Assembly: GCA_030633015.1 (NCBI GenBank)
Contig: DAOVTR010000144.1
Coordinates: 1 to 5,289, forward strand
Length of the DNA: 5,289 bases
Origin: Bdellovibrionales bacterium
GTDB taxonomy: Bacteria > Bdellovibrionota > Bacteriovoracia > Bacteriovoracales > Bacteriovoracaceae
Reading direction: 5' to 3'
Program-made: the position numbers and the translations under genes
Shown here: in pieces, positions 1-5,289 of the stretch
How positions within the stretch are numbered: position 1 is the first letter of the stretch
Layout: each line of letters begins with the position of its first letter
Notes under the pieces: model-generated
Seen by the model: only the letters and a program-made list of their open reading frames with translations
The model's database searches: none
What the model was told of the DNA's origin: nothing

Positions 1-1
1 C

Positions 2-175
2 ATTCAATCAGGTTACATAATTAATGAAACTCATAAAGATTTTCAACATGGACATACGGGTACTCCTACAATCAATGAACCCTGGTGATATTACTCGTTT
101 CATTATTTTATTCCCAATGGATGGTTCTGTTCTTCTTTAGATGATCCCAGTAGTCGCTTACGAGAACTCAGGGCA
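2..175 (+). pseudogene. Upstream coding segment of the GH13 gene, interrupted by in-frame TGA
   Basis: This stretch is in the same frame as the GH13 ORF that starts at 176 and contains no stop except TGA at 86-88. Before the stop it reads '...GHTGTPTINEPW'; after it, 'YYSFHYFIPNGWFCSSLDD' and then 'PSSRLRELRA' run straight into the ATG at 176. In pullulanase-type GH13 enzymes this is the 'W-G-Y-[DN]-P...YF.P.G' segment after the second barrel strand, so the TGA sits at the invariant Gly and differs from GGA by one base. Coding similarity on both sides of the stop, with no frame change, shows that these bases belong to one ancestral gene. The true start lies before the window. Explanations are a nonsense mutation, a sequencing error or, less likely, read-through. 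I am confident that the sequence is homologous to GH13 but cannot tell whether the stop is real. Confidence 0.72.
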
Positions 176-1930
176 ATGGTATCAAGTTTTCATAATGCTA
201 AAATTGGTATCATTATGGACGTTGTTTATAACCATTTATATGATGGAAATATCTTAGAAGACATTGCTCCAGGATGTTATTTAAGACGAAATAAAGATGG
301 ATCGGTTTCAAAAAGTACCGGTGCTGGTGACAGTATTGAATCTAGAATCAAAATGGTAAGAAGATTAATTATTGATTCGTTAAAATTTTATTATGAAATA
401 ATTGGAATCAATGGATTTAGATTTGATCTCATGAGTTTTTTAGATCACACCACTATAAATCAAATAAGACAGGCTCTAGGTGAAGATGCAATACTTTATG
501 GAGAAGGATGGGATCTAACTGATCTTCCAAGGGCCCAATCTATTAACAAACGAAATATTCCTTTAAAGGCCAATATCGCACTATTTAACGATACTGCAAG
601 AGACTCTTTTACTGGTAACCTTGATATTAGAGGATTTATACAGGGGGCTTTTTGGGAGGGACCTAAAGTTCGATCTGCTATAATCGGAGGAATAAAAAAT
701 TATCCCATTGATTATGATAATGATTCACATATAGATGTTCTTATTGACCAGTACCCATATCACTGTTTTGCTCAATCTCCAAAAAATACAATTAACTATA
801 TAAGTATCCACGATGGGCCTACTCTTTGGGATAAAATTAATCTAACCACAGACTCTTCCAAACACTCCATAAAAAAATATATCAAAATGTCTTTGTCGAT
901 GCTTTTTTCTTCTCAAGGAAAAATTGTTTTAGAAGGTGGTGTTGAATTTGGTAGATCAAAACCTTTAGCTCCCAATGACCCGACAATTGATCGCGCCCAT
1001 ACTTCTGACTTGGCCATACCGGTTGATGGTTCGTACTATTTTCATGAAAACTCCTATCAGTCACCAGATATTACAAATATGTTTAATTGGTCAAAAGTTG
1101 AAGATCATGAAGATATTATTGATTTTATTTCAGGACTTACACAACTTAGAATGAAGCTCCCATGCCTACGCTATGACAACCCCGAACTCATAAAAAAAGG
1201 GTTAAGGTTTATTTGTGAAAATATACCAAATTCAGAGAAATATACAACCTCGCCTACATCTCAATATAAAAGCTGGGATGAAGTAAATGAATTAACAATT
1301 GAATTTTTGAATGGACCACCTAATGAAAAATTATTCGTTATAGGAGAAGTTCATGGAAAAAACAGCCAAAACAAAAACCCTCAAAATAACCCTTACACTG
1401 TACAATTTGATTCATATGGATATGGGAAAATTAACTTTAATAAAAAAGAAATTAATAACTTTGATCTTAATGCCTGGTCTGATCAAAATATCTTAAATAT
1501 AAAGTTAGTAGGAACTCCTGGAGAATGGAACTATCCCAAAAACGCCTATCGAGCACAAGGAAATAACTCCATTTTACCACGGGCCATTAATAAATCAAAC
1601 TCTCTTGCAACAATTGATCTATCTATTCAAGACCATATCGCCGGAGAACTAGAGATACAATACAACGGACATATTGCCTTCATATTAGATAACACTGCTA
1701 TTGAAAAATCTAATGATGATCTGGACTATAAGAAAGTAATAGTAATTCACAATGCAAATGACTCATTTATAGATTTAAAAATTGAGGAACTAAATCAATT
1801 TAATACTCAAGATATTTTAGTAGATAATATGAATGCTGGAATTATTCCTATAAATCAAAGTTCAGTTAAAATAGTAAATAATAGAGTAACAATACCTGGT
1901 AAAAGCTCAACATTTATTGGATTAAATTAA
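176..1930 (+). CDS. Pullulanase-type GH13 glycoside hydrolase (alpha-glucan debranching), main part
   Basis: The product is 584 aa from the ATG at 176 and carries most of a GH13 (beta/alpha)8 barrel plus a C-terminal region. The expected role is hydrolysis of alpha-1,6 branches in glycogen or pullulan-like glucans. Visible motifs are region I 'MDVVYNH' (D15, N19, H20), region II 'GFRFD' (R82, nucleophile D84), region III 'GEGWD' (acid/base E110) and region IV 'IHDGPTLWDK' (D213), so all three catalytic carboxylates are present. The 'ENSYQSPDITNMFNWS' stretch near residues 291-306 is typical of pullulanases. Residues about 350-510 look like a beta-rich insertion before the final beta-sandwich tail (about 519-584). 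The ATG at 176 is unlikely to be the ancestral start, because it would remove the first barrel strands and similarity continues upstream through the TGA at 86-88. No strong ribosome site precedes it. The stop is TAA, 2 bases from the converging cpaF stop, with no clear terminator hairpin. Function is inferred; a downstream-only product may be inactive. Confidence 0.85.
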   Translation: MVSSFHNAKIGIIMDVVYNHLYDGNILEDIAPGCYLRRNKDGSVSKSTGAGDSIESRIKMVRRLIIDSLKFYYEIIGINGFRFDLMSFLDHTTINQIRQALGEDAILYGEGWDLTDLPRAQSINKRNIPLKANIALFNDTARDSFTGNLDIRGFIQGAFWEGPKVRSAIIGGIKNYPIDYDNDSHIDVLIDQYPYHCFAQSPKNTINYISIHDGPTLWDKINLTTDSSKHSIKKYIKMSLSMLFSSQGKIVLEGGVEFGRSKPLAPNDPTIDRAHTSDLAIPVDGSYYFHENSYQSPDITNMFNWSKVEDHEDIIDFISGLTQLRMKLPCLRYDNPELIKKGLRFICENIPNSEKYTTSPTSQYKSWDEVNELTIEFLNGPPNEKLFVIGEVHGKNSQNKNPQNNPYTVQFDSYGYGKINFNKKEINNFDLNAWSDQNILNIKLVGTPGEWNYPKNAYRAQGNNSILPRAINKSNSLATIDLSIQDHIAGELEIQYNGHIAFILDNTAIEKSNDDLDYKKVIVIHNANDSFIDLKIEELNQFNTQDILVDNMNAGIIPINQSSVKIVNNRVTIPGKSSTFIGLN

Positions 1931-1932
1931 AT

Positions 1933-3063
1933 CTAAGCTGCTTTTTTATTAAATTTTTCGGCCCACCCTGGCGCCGCAAAATTACTTTTGGGAAATGGAA
2001 GTTTATTAACGACAATATCATTAAAAAAGCTAGGAACATAATTACACGGAACCATTTCTCCAGTTAATTTGCCCGTTTTGGGATCACGACTAGTTTGAAC
2101 CCATTTAAAGATATCTCGCGTAATATAATTTCCATAATTATCAACTCCTAGTACTTCTGATATACTAGATATTTTCCTACTTCCATCATGATATCTTGAA
2201 CATTGAACAATTATATGCAGAGCGCTTCCAATCATTTTTCTAAGAGCATCTGGGGGAATTTTTGTATCTCCCATTAAGCAGAGTGTCTCAAGTCGTGTAC
2301 ATGCCTCACTGGCACCATTTGCATGAACAGTTCCCATACTTCCATCATGGCCCGTGTTCATTATTTGTACTAAATCAAGGGCCTCCTCTCCTCTAACCTC
2401 GCCTACAATTATTCTATCTGGCCGAAGCCTCATTGCAGATTTTACTAAATCTCTTATTGATACTTCTTTCATTCCTAAATCAACATTTTCTTTTCTAGTT
2501 TCAAACTGGATTACATGTTCAGAATGAATTTGTAATTCGGCAGAATCTTCTATGATGATCAGACGTTGAGTTTTAGGAATTCTTCCTCCTAGAACATTTA
2601 ATGCGGTCGTTTTGCCAGATCCAGTACCCCCTGAGACAAGGATATTTTTACCCAAATAGACTGCTATATCTAAAAAGCGAGCTGCTGTTGCTGAAAGAGA
2701 ACCAAAAGATATTAAATCTTTTAATGTTAACTCTTCTTTTGAAAATTTTCTTATGGCAACAGTTGTTCCATTACGGGCCATGGGTGGTAACACAACATGT
2801 ATTCTAGATCCATTAGGAAGCCTTGCATCTAGCCTCGGATTATCATTATCAATAACTCTTCCAACTGATTGAGCAACTGCTCTAAATGCTGCCATTAAAG
2901 AATTTTCATCCGAAAATTTATTAGGAACTTTATAGACAAGTCCCTTCTTTTCTACGAATATCTCAAAAGGCCCATTAATCATAATCTCAGTTACAGACTC
3001 ATCTTCCAAAAGATCACTTATGGGACCGAGGAAATTATCTATTGCTTCATTAAAAACTGACAT
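1933..3063 (-). CDS. cpaF: CpaF/TadA-type secretion ATPase
   Basis: This 376-aa protein is a complete member of the GspE/VirB11 secretion-ATPase superfamily, CpaF branch. These are hexameric cytoplasmic motors that drive Flp/Tad pilus assembly or related export. An N-terminal domain (about 1-110, with 'TEIMINGPFEIFVE' and 'RLDARLPNGSRIHVVLPP') precedes the ATPase core. The core shows Walker A 'GGTGSGKTT' (145-153, K151), an Asp box 'IIIEDSAEL' (169-177), Walker B 'RIIVGEVRG' (217-225, E222) and a His box 'NTGHDGSMGTVHAN' (236-249). Every catalytic motif is intact and the length is near normal for a CpaF without an added FHA domain. The ATG at 3063 is preceded by a weak GGA about 8 bases upstream. 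It lies 14 bases downstream of the cupredoxin-like gene on the same strand, so the two are probably cotranscribed. No TadB, TadC or CpaE gene is adjacent, so the machine it powers is not identified here. The stop is TAG. Confidence 0.93.
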   Translation of the reverse strand: MSVFNEAIDNFLGPISDLLEDESVTEIMINGPFEIFVEKKGLVYKVPNKFSDENSLMAAFRAVAQSVGRVIDNDNPRLDARLPNGSRIHVVLPPMARNGTTVAIRKFSKEELTLKDLISFGSLSATAARFLDIAVYLGKNILVSGGTGSGKTTALNVLGGRIPKTQRLIIIEDSAELQIHSEHVIQFETRKENVDLGMKEVSIRDLVKSAMRLRPDRIIVGEVRGEEALDLVQIMNTGHDGSMGTVHANGASEACTRLETLCLMGDTKIPPDALRKMIGSALHIIVQCSRYHDGSRKISSISEVLGVDNYGNYITRDIFKWVQTSRDPKTGKLTGEMVPCNYVPSFFNDIVVNKLPFPKSNFAAPGWAEKFNKKAA

Positions 3064-3077
3064 AAATTATATCCATC

Positions 3078-3491
3078 TTAATTCTTAGGCATCCAAACTT
3101 TAATTTTTGTAGATGCAATTGATCTTTTTTTATTTTTGTTGATTTGTCTTTTCTTTTTTAAAACAGTAAATTGCCCTCTGATCTTATCTGTTGGACAATA
3201 AAATTCAAACTCTCCTCCATTTGCAAAATAAGCTTCAATTTCAATCATCTCCCCCTTGTTGACTGATAGAAAAATATTTCGTTCAGGCATCGTAAAGCAA
3301 GTTGGATAATCTAAAGTTGAAGTAATAAATAAACGAACTCTCTCTTTTTCAAATAAAACAATGTTTTTAGGATAATATCCATTTTCAGTAACGATAACTC
3401 CCATCTCTCGAATTGGTGAATCAAATATTTGTTTTTTACCATGTTGTTCATATTCAAGAGCATATGCAGTACTCAAAAAACATGTAATCAC
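3078..3491 (-). CDS. Exported cupredoxin-like domain protein
   Basis: From GTG at 3491 the product is 137 aa. It contains one cupredoxin-like beta-sandwich (about residues 30-111) with the look of the PF13473-type domain: 'GYYPKNIVLFEKERVRLF', 'STLDYPTCFTMPERNIF' and 'GEFEFYCP...IRGQFTVL'. A basic tail follows ('KKKRQINKNKKR'). C99 aligns with the usual copper-ligand Cys, but the His and Met normally following it are replaced by residues such as I104 and R105. C65 could pair with C99 or coordinate metal instead. The GTG start is the canonical choice but cuts the signal peptide. The frame is open upstream and reads 'KELIIVITCFLSTAYA' from codon 3506, preceded by ATC (3507-3509), ATT (3510-3512) and a strong ribosome site at 3515-3519. 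Real translation probably begins at 3509, giving about 143 aa with cleavage after AYA. The protein should be periplasmic or envelope-bound. It is the first gene of a probable operon with cpaF. The exact role is unknown. Confidence 0.75.
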   Translation of the reverse strand: MITCFLSTAYALEYEQHGKKQIFDSPIREMGVIVTENGYYPKNIVLFEKERVRLFITSTLDYPTCFTMPERNIFLSVNKGEMIEIEAYFANGGEFEFYCPTDKIRGQFTVLKKKRQINKNKKRSIASTKIKVWMPKN

Positions 3492-3514
3492 AATTATTAA
3501 TTCTTTGATAATGA

Positions 3515-3534
3515 CCTCCAGAGCTATTATTATA
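3515..3534 (-). promoter_or_regulatory. Putative -10 box and Shine-Dalgarno for the cupredoxin-cpaF operon
   Basis: On the minus strand a perfect TATAAT lies at 3534-3529, followed by GGAGG at 3519-3515. No good -35 hexamer is visible 16-18 bases upstream (AAAGAC-like). GGAGG ends 5 bases before the ATC codon at 3509-3507, a normal spacing, but is 23 bases from the GTG at 3491, which is too far. The site therefore argues for a start at 3509. The rest of the gap to the next gene (3535-3638) holds no convincing gene; it includes an 11-base palindrome TAACCTGGTTA at 3619-3629, whose one-base loop is too small for a terminator. Confidence 0.45.
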
Positions 3535-3638
3535 TCCCATTAAACTTGTCGGTCTTTATCTTGAATACTTTAGTCGGATATGATGTAACGATGAAATACA
3601 CCGAAATTGATCGTGATTTAACCTGGTTATGTTAGTTA

Positions 3639-4109
3639 TTACTTTTTTTGAACAAAATCGAAAAAACGATTTATTTCATCTGCTACTTCTTGAAAATAAT
3701 CCTTGGTTCTAAATTTTATTCTGGGAAATCCTGTGGAATCATCAGATTCTCTTGTTCCTTCCCTAATTGATCTTAAATGAGTTATTAAGTGATACAAGGG
3801 GCCTGCGACTCGATTCGAAATAATCAAGGCAGCAATATAAAACATACAAAACGCAAAAATTGAACAACATATAAGTATAATAAGCATCATGAAATGAAAC
3901 TTATCAAATGCAACCATAAATGGATGAGAATCATCAAGTCCAACAGTATTTATCGCCTCTAATAAAGGTGAATATTGCCACCAAAAAATTACAGCAATAG
4001 TTATTAGAACAACTATTAATAAGAAAAAAAATTGCCTAATAACGCTTAATTGAAATTTGGGATTAATTAATAAAACTTTTCTTTTGCTAAATTTTCTCTT
4101 TTTATTCAT
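3639..4109 (-). CDS. Small membrane protein with two TM helices and a HAMP-like cytoplasmic tail
   Basis: This 156-aa protein starts with a very basic N-terminus ('MNKKRKFSKRKVLLI'). TM1 follows (about 26-44, 'FFFLLIVVLITIAVIFWW'), then an external loop of about 28 residues and TM2 (about 73-97, 'MMLIILICCSIFAFCMFYIA'). The cytoplasmic tail begins 'SNRVAGPLYHLITHLRSIREG', with the Pro (P104) position of a HAMP domain, and ends 'IKFRTKDYFQEVADEINRFF'. The layout matches the sensor half of a chemoreceptor or histidine kinase, but there is no methyl-accepting, kinase or cyclase output domain, and the TAA stop follows directly. Such stand-alone HAMP-like proteins occur in delta-proteobacterial and Bdellovibrio-type genomes, often called chemotaxis-like; a function is not established. 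The ATG at 4109 has AGGT at 4121-4118, a good spacing. It is divergent from the pilin-like gene. Confidence 0.82.
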   Translation of the reverse strand: MNKKRKFSKRKVLLINPKFQLSVIRQFFFLLIVVLITIAVIFWWQYSPLLEAINTVGLDDSHPFMVAFDKFHFMMLIILICCSIFAFCMFYIAALIISNRVAGPLYHLITHLRSIREGTRESDDSTGFPRIKFRTKDYFQEVADEINRFFDFVQKK

Positions 4110-4221
4110 CTTAAATTACCTGAAATAAATTTTTTAATAATATTGTTTAAGTATATATCAAAGTCATAATAAATATAATTAAAAATTTTATGTTGCGATT
4201 ATTATAGAATCCTTTAATATA
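4110..4221. promoter_or_regulatory. Divergent AT-rich intergenic region between the HAMP-like and pilin-like genes
   Basis: These 112 bases separate two outward-facing genes, so promoters for both should lie here or slightly inside the coding ends. For the minus strand, TTGATA (about 4161-4156), a 16-base spacer and TATTAA is a plausible weak promoter. For the plus strand, TTGCGA (4193-4198), a 16-base spacer and TAATAT (4215-4220) is possible; it would put the transcript start near 4227 and favour the ATG at 4240 as the pilin start. A perfect TATAAT at 4174-4179 has no partner. In DNA this AT-rich such matches arise by chance, so confidence in any single box is low. Confidence 0.3.
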
Positions 4222-4770
4222 GTGAGTATGTGCAATAAAATGAAAAATGGTTTTGGTTACTTAGATACAATTATTGGAGTTGCCATTTTAGGTGTTTTGG
4301 CAATAGGAACTATTAAAGTTGTTGAAGTCAAATATAGCAAAAAAATGCATAAATCTACTTCTACTGATATTTATCGATATATTTCTAAAGTGAGAAAAAC
4401 TCTATCCAATCAAATTGCATGCAGAAAAACTTTCCAACGAAAGAATATAGTGCGCTATCAACATGACTTTAAATATATAAAAAATAAAAATGGCACAGTA
4501 TTATATGAAAAAGGTGATCAAATCATAGCAAAATACAAACTAATAGAGTTAAAAAGCAAAAATATTAGTCTTGATTATGATAGCAGTGGAAATTTTGTAC
4601 TAAATTTTAAATTTGAAAAATTAGGCCAAGATCATAAAAAGAAATATATTACAACCCAATTGACCCTAGAGGGAACTGTTGACTCAAAAGGACAGGTATT
4701 ATCATGTTACGTAGATGATGATGGTTTTTTTGTAAAATCTCTTAAGGCTGCATGTCGTAAACTTGAATAA
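4222..4770 (+). CDS. Type IV pilin-like / pseudopilin protein
   Basis: The product is 182 aa from GTG at 4222; ATG codons at 4228 and 4240 are alternatives and none has a convincing ribosome site. The N-terminus has a class III prepilin signal: a short basic leader ending 'KNG', cleavage after G10, then 'FGYLDTIIGVAILGVLAIG' as the hydrophobic helix (mature positions 1-19), which continues into a charged stretch. The mature first residue is Phe, as is usual, but position +5 (D15) is Asp instead of the almost universal Glu. The globular part is Lys-rich with three Cys (C67, C162, C178), which could form one disulfide. The last segment, 'GQVLSCYVDDDGFF...AACRKL', resembles the C-terminal Cys region of pilin-like proteins. 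The expected place is the inner membrane or a pilus/pseudopilus after prepilin peptidase processing. No other pilus gene adjoins it, and the minus-strand cpaF is more than 1 kb away. The fold class is fairly sure; the role (major or minor pilin, secretion, or competence) is not. Confidence 0.78.
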   Translation: MSMCNKMKNGFGYLDTIIGVAILGVLAIGTIKVVEVKYSKKMHKSTSTDIYRYISKVRKTLSNQIACRKTFQRKNIVRYQHDFKYIKNKNGTVLYEKGDQIIAKYKLIELKSKNISLDYDSSGNFVLNFKFEKLGQDHKKKYITTQLTLEGTVDSKGQVLSCYVDDDGFFVKSLKAACRKLE

Positions 4771-4859
4771 TTAATTCTTAGATTGTCCCGTCCCTTTATT
4801 ACCTAAAAATCATTTATATGGGTAGTAAACTTGTAATTAAAACATTAAATAGTTACCAA

Positions 4860-4944
4860 CAATTCAAATATTTACTTACATTATAATGTTTTAATCTATG
4901 TAAGATGGACATTGAATTTCAATAAAGAAATAATCATTGAATTG
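4860..4944 (+). promoter_or_regulatory. Candidate promoter/operator region upstream of the gene at 5001
   Basis: The 230-base gap 4771-5000 has no gene that I can support. It holds a TATAAT at 4882-4887, inside the 12-base palindrome ACATTATAATGT (4878-4889). The box is flanked by perfect 7-base inverted arms CTTACAT (4875-4881) and ATGTAAG (4898-4904). The 9-base word CATTGAATT occurs twice in direct orientation, at 4910-4918 and 4935-4943, 25 bases apart, and AATTCAA at 4861-4867 is a partial inverted copy. ATTGAA-T-TTCAAT (4911-4923) is itself a near-perfect palindrome. No good -35 box is found. This suggests a regulated promoter, but AT-rich chance is a real alternative. Confidence 0.35.
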
Positions 4945-4989
4945 TTTTTATTAAAATCAAGGGCAACGGAAGCCTTTAGATTAAGATTC

Positions 4990-4996
4990 AAGGAGG
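4990..4996 (+). promoter_or_regulatory. Strong Shine-Dalgarno (AAGGAGG) for the gene at 5001
   Basis: AAGGAGG is followed by AAAA and then ATG at 5001. It is the strongest ribosome site in the window. It fixes the start of the last gene and suggests high translation. Confidence 0.85.
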
Positions 4997-5000
4997 AAAA

Positions 5001-5289
5001 ATGTTTAAAATTCTTTTATTGTTACTAATGATCTCAACTTTTATCATACCTACAGTAAGTGCAACAAATTCAGCACCAAAGTCATTTCTACCTGAAAATG
5101 ATCGCTATATCGGAGTACACGATAAACGATCTTCTAATATGTCTGAAGAGATATTTAATGGCATAATTAATCGAGTACATGAAATTTACTCTCCAATTCT
5201 TGAGGAAAGAGGAGCTAAATTATTTATTGAAAGAAATTGGACTGATGGAACAGTTAATGCCTACGCATCTAGATATGGAAAAACTTGGA
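5001..5289 (+). CDS. Secreted protein, probable M48-like metalloprotease, N-terminal part (runs off the end)
   Basis: Ninety-six codons are visible. The first 21 residues are a clear Sec signal peptide ('MFKILLLLLMISTFIIPTVS' then A21), with cleavage predicted after VSA. The mature part has an amphipathic stretch ('SEEIFNGIINRVHEIYSPIL', 48-67) and ends in 'LFIERNWTDGTVNAYASRYG' followed by KTW. From memory of the families, 'W.DGTVNA.A.R.G..W' precedes a 'MYGGLARH' and a 'CHE.GHH' zinc motif in exported metalloprotease-like proteins common in Bdellovibrionota. The zinc motif would lie beyond the window, so the family call is an inference from this stretch. The start is well supported by AAGGAGG 4 bases upstream. 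The gene seems to be transcribed alone from the preceding spacer. In predatory relatives such proteins are thought to be exported hydrolases. Confidence 0.7.
   Translation, partial: MFKILLLLLMISTFIIPTVSATNSAPKSFLPENDRYIGVHDKRSSNMSEEIFNGIINRVHEIYSPILEERGAKLFIERNWTDGTVNAYASRYGKTW

Noticed and set aside
86..88. UGA-to-Gly alternative genetic code (as in Gracilibacteria), since TGA falls at a Gly position and no gene here ends in TGA
   Set aside because: Over about 1,500 codons in complete frames no second internal TGA is seen, while Gly is freely coded by GGA/GGT. A reassigned codon should recur often. The gene content also points to Bdellovibrionota, which use the standard code.
882..1064. 60-codon open frame on the minus strand
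   Set aside because: It lies wholly inside the GH13 coding region; its translation has no recognisable domain. It is an antisense shadow.
1928..1950. Bidirectional terminator between the convergent GH13 and cpaF stops
   Set aside because: A T-run (1944-1949) follows AAGCTGC, but I can find no stable stem before it on either strand.
2601..2807. 68-codon open frame on the plus strand
   Set aside because: It is antisense to the conserved ATPase core of cpaF, with no motif or ribosome site. It is a shadow.
3619..3629. TAACCTGGTTA palindrome as a terminator for the HAMP-like gene
   Set aside because: The loop would be a single base and there is no downstream T-run on the minus strand.
3591..3635. 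14-codon frame on the plus strand, MKYTEIDRDLTWLC, faintly like the start of a polyphosphate kinase (RDLSWL)
   Set aside because: It is too short to judge, has no ribosome site and does not continue past the TAG in any frame. The likeness is within chance.

Overview
The window is AT-rich, with long stretches of A and T in both genes and spacers. Its gene content fits a predatory-type bacterium of the Bdellovibrionota, most likely a Bacteriovorax-like lineage. That assignment is inferred from protein character: a CpaF-type ATPase, a lone HAMP-like membrane protein, a pilin-like protein, and a secreted protein with a 'NWTDGTVNAYASRYGKTW' stretch that I associate with metalloprotease-like proteins of this phylum. 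It does not rest on a marker gene.

Layout. Positions 2-1930 (+) hold most of a pullulanase-type GH13 glucan-debranching gene whose 5' end lies outside the window. The frame is open from position 2 but carries an in-frame TGA at 86-88, where the family has a conserved Gly. The GH13 gene meets a minus-strand block tail to tail, with only 2 bases between the two stop codons. That block, read right to left, is a small exported cupredoxin-like protein (3491 or 3509 down to 3078) followed 14 bases later by a complete cpaF-type secretion ATPase (3063-1933). The two are probably one operon. Further right, also on the minus strand, is a small two-helix membrane protein with a HAMP-like tail (4109-3639). 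It is divergent from a plus-strand pilin-like gene (4222-4770), across a 112-base AT-rich spacer. After a 230-base spacer with a -10-like box and inverted repeats, the 5' part of a secreted protein, probably an M48-like metalloprotease, begins at 5001 and runs off the end.

How the genes relate. Most products are envelope or export related: a pilus/secretion motor ATPase, a pilin-like protein, a periplasmic cupredoxin-like protein, a membrane HAMP-like protein and a secreted protein. There is no full pilus or secretion cluster here (no TadB/C, CpaE, prepilin peptidase or secretin), so a shared machine is only a guess. I found no tRNA, rRNA, CRISPR, insertion sequence or clear Rho-independent terminator. 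I do not see a clearly new system. The points most worth checking are two single-base anomalies (the in-frame TGA, and a non-canonical ATC/ATT start implied for the cupredoxin-like gene), the loss of copper ligands in that protein, and the Asp at pilin position +5.
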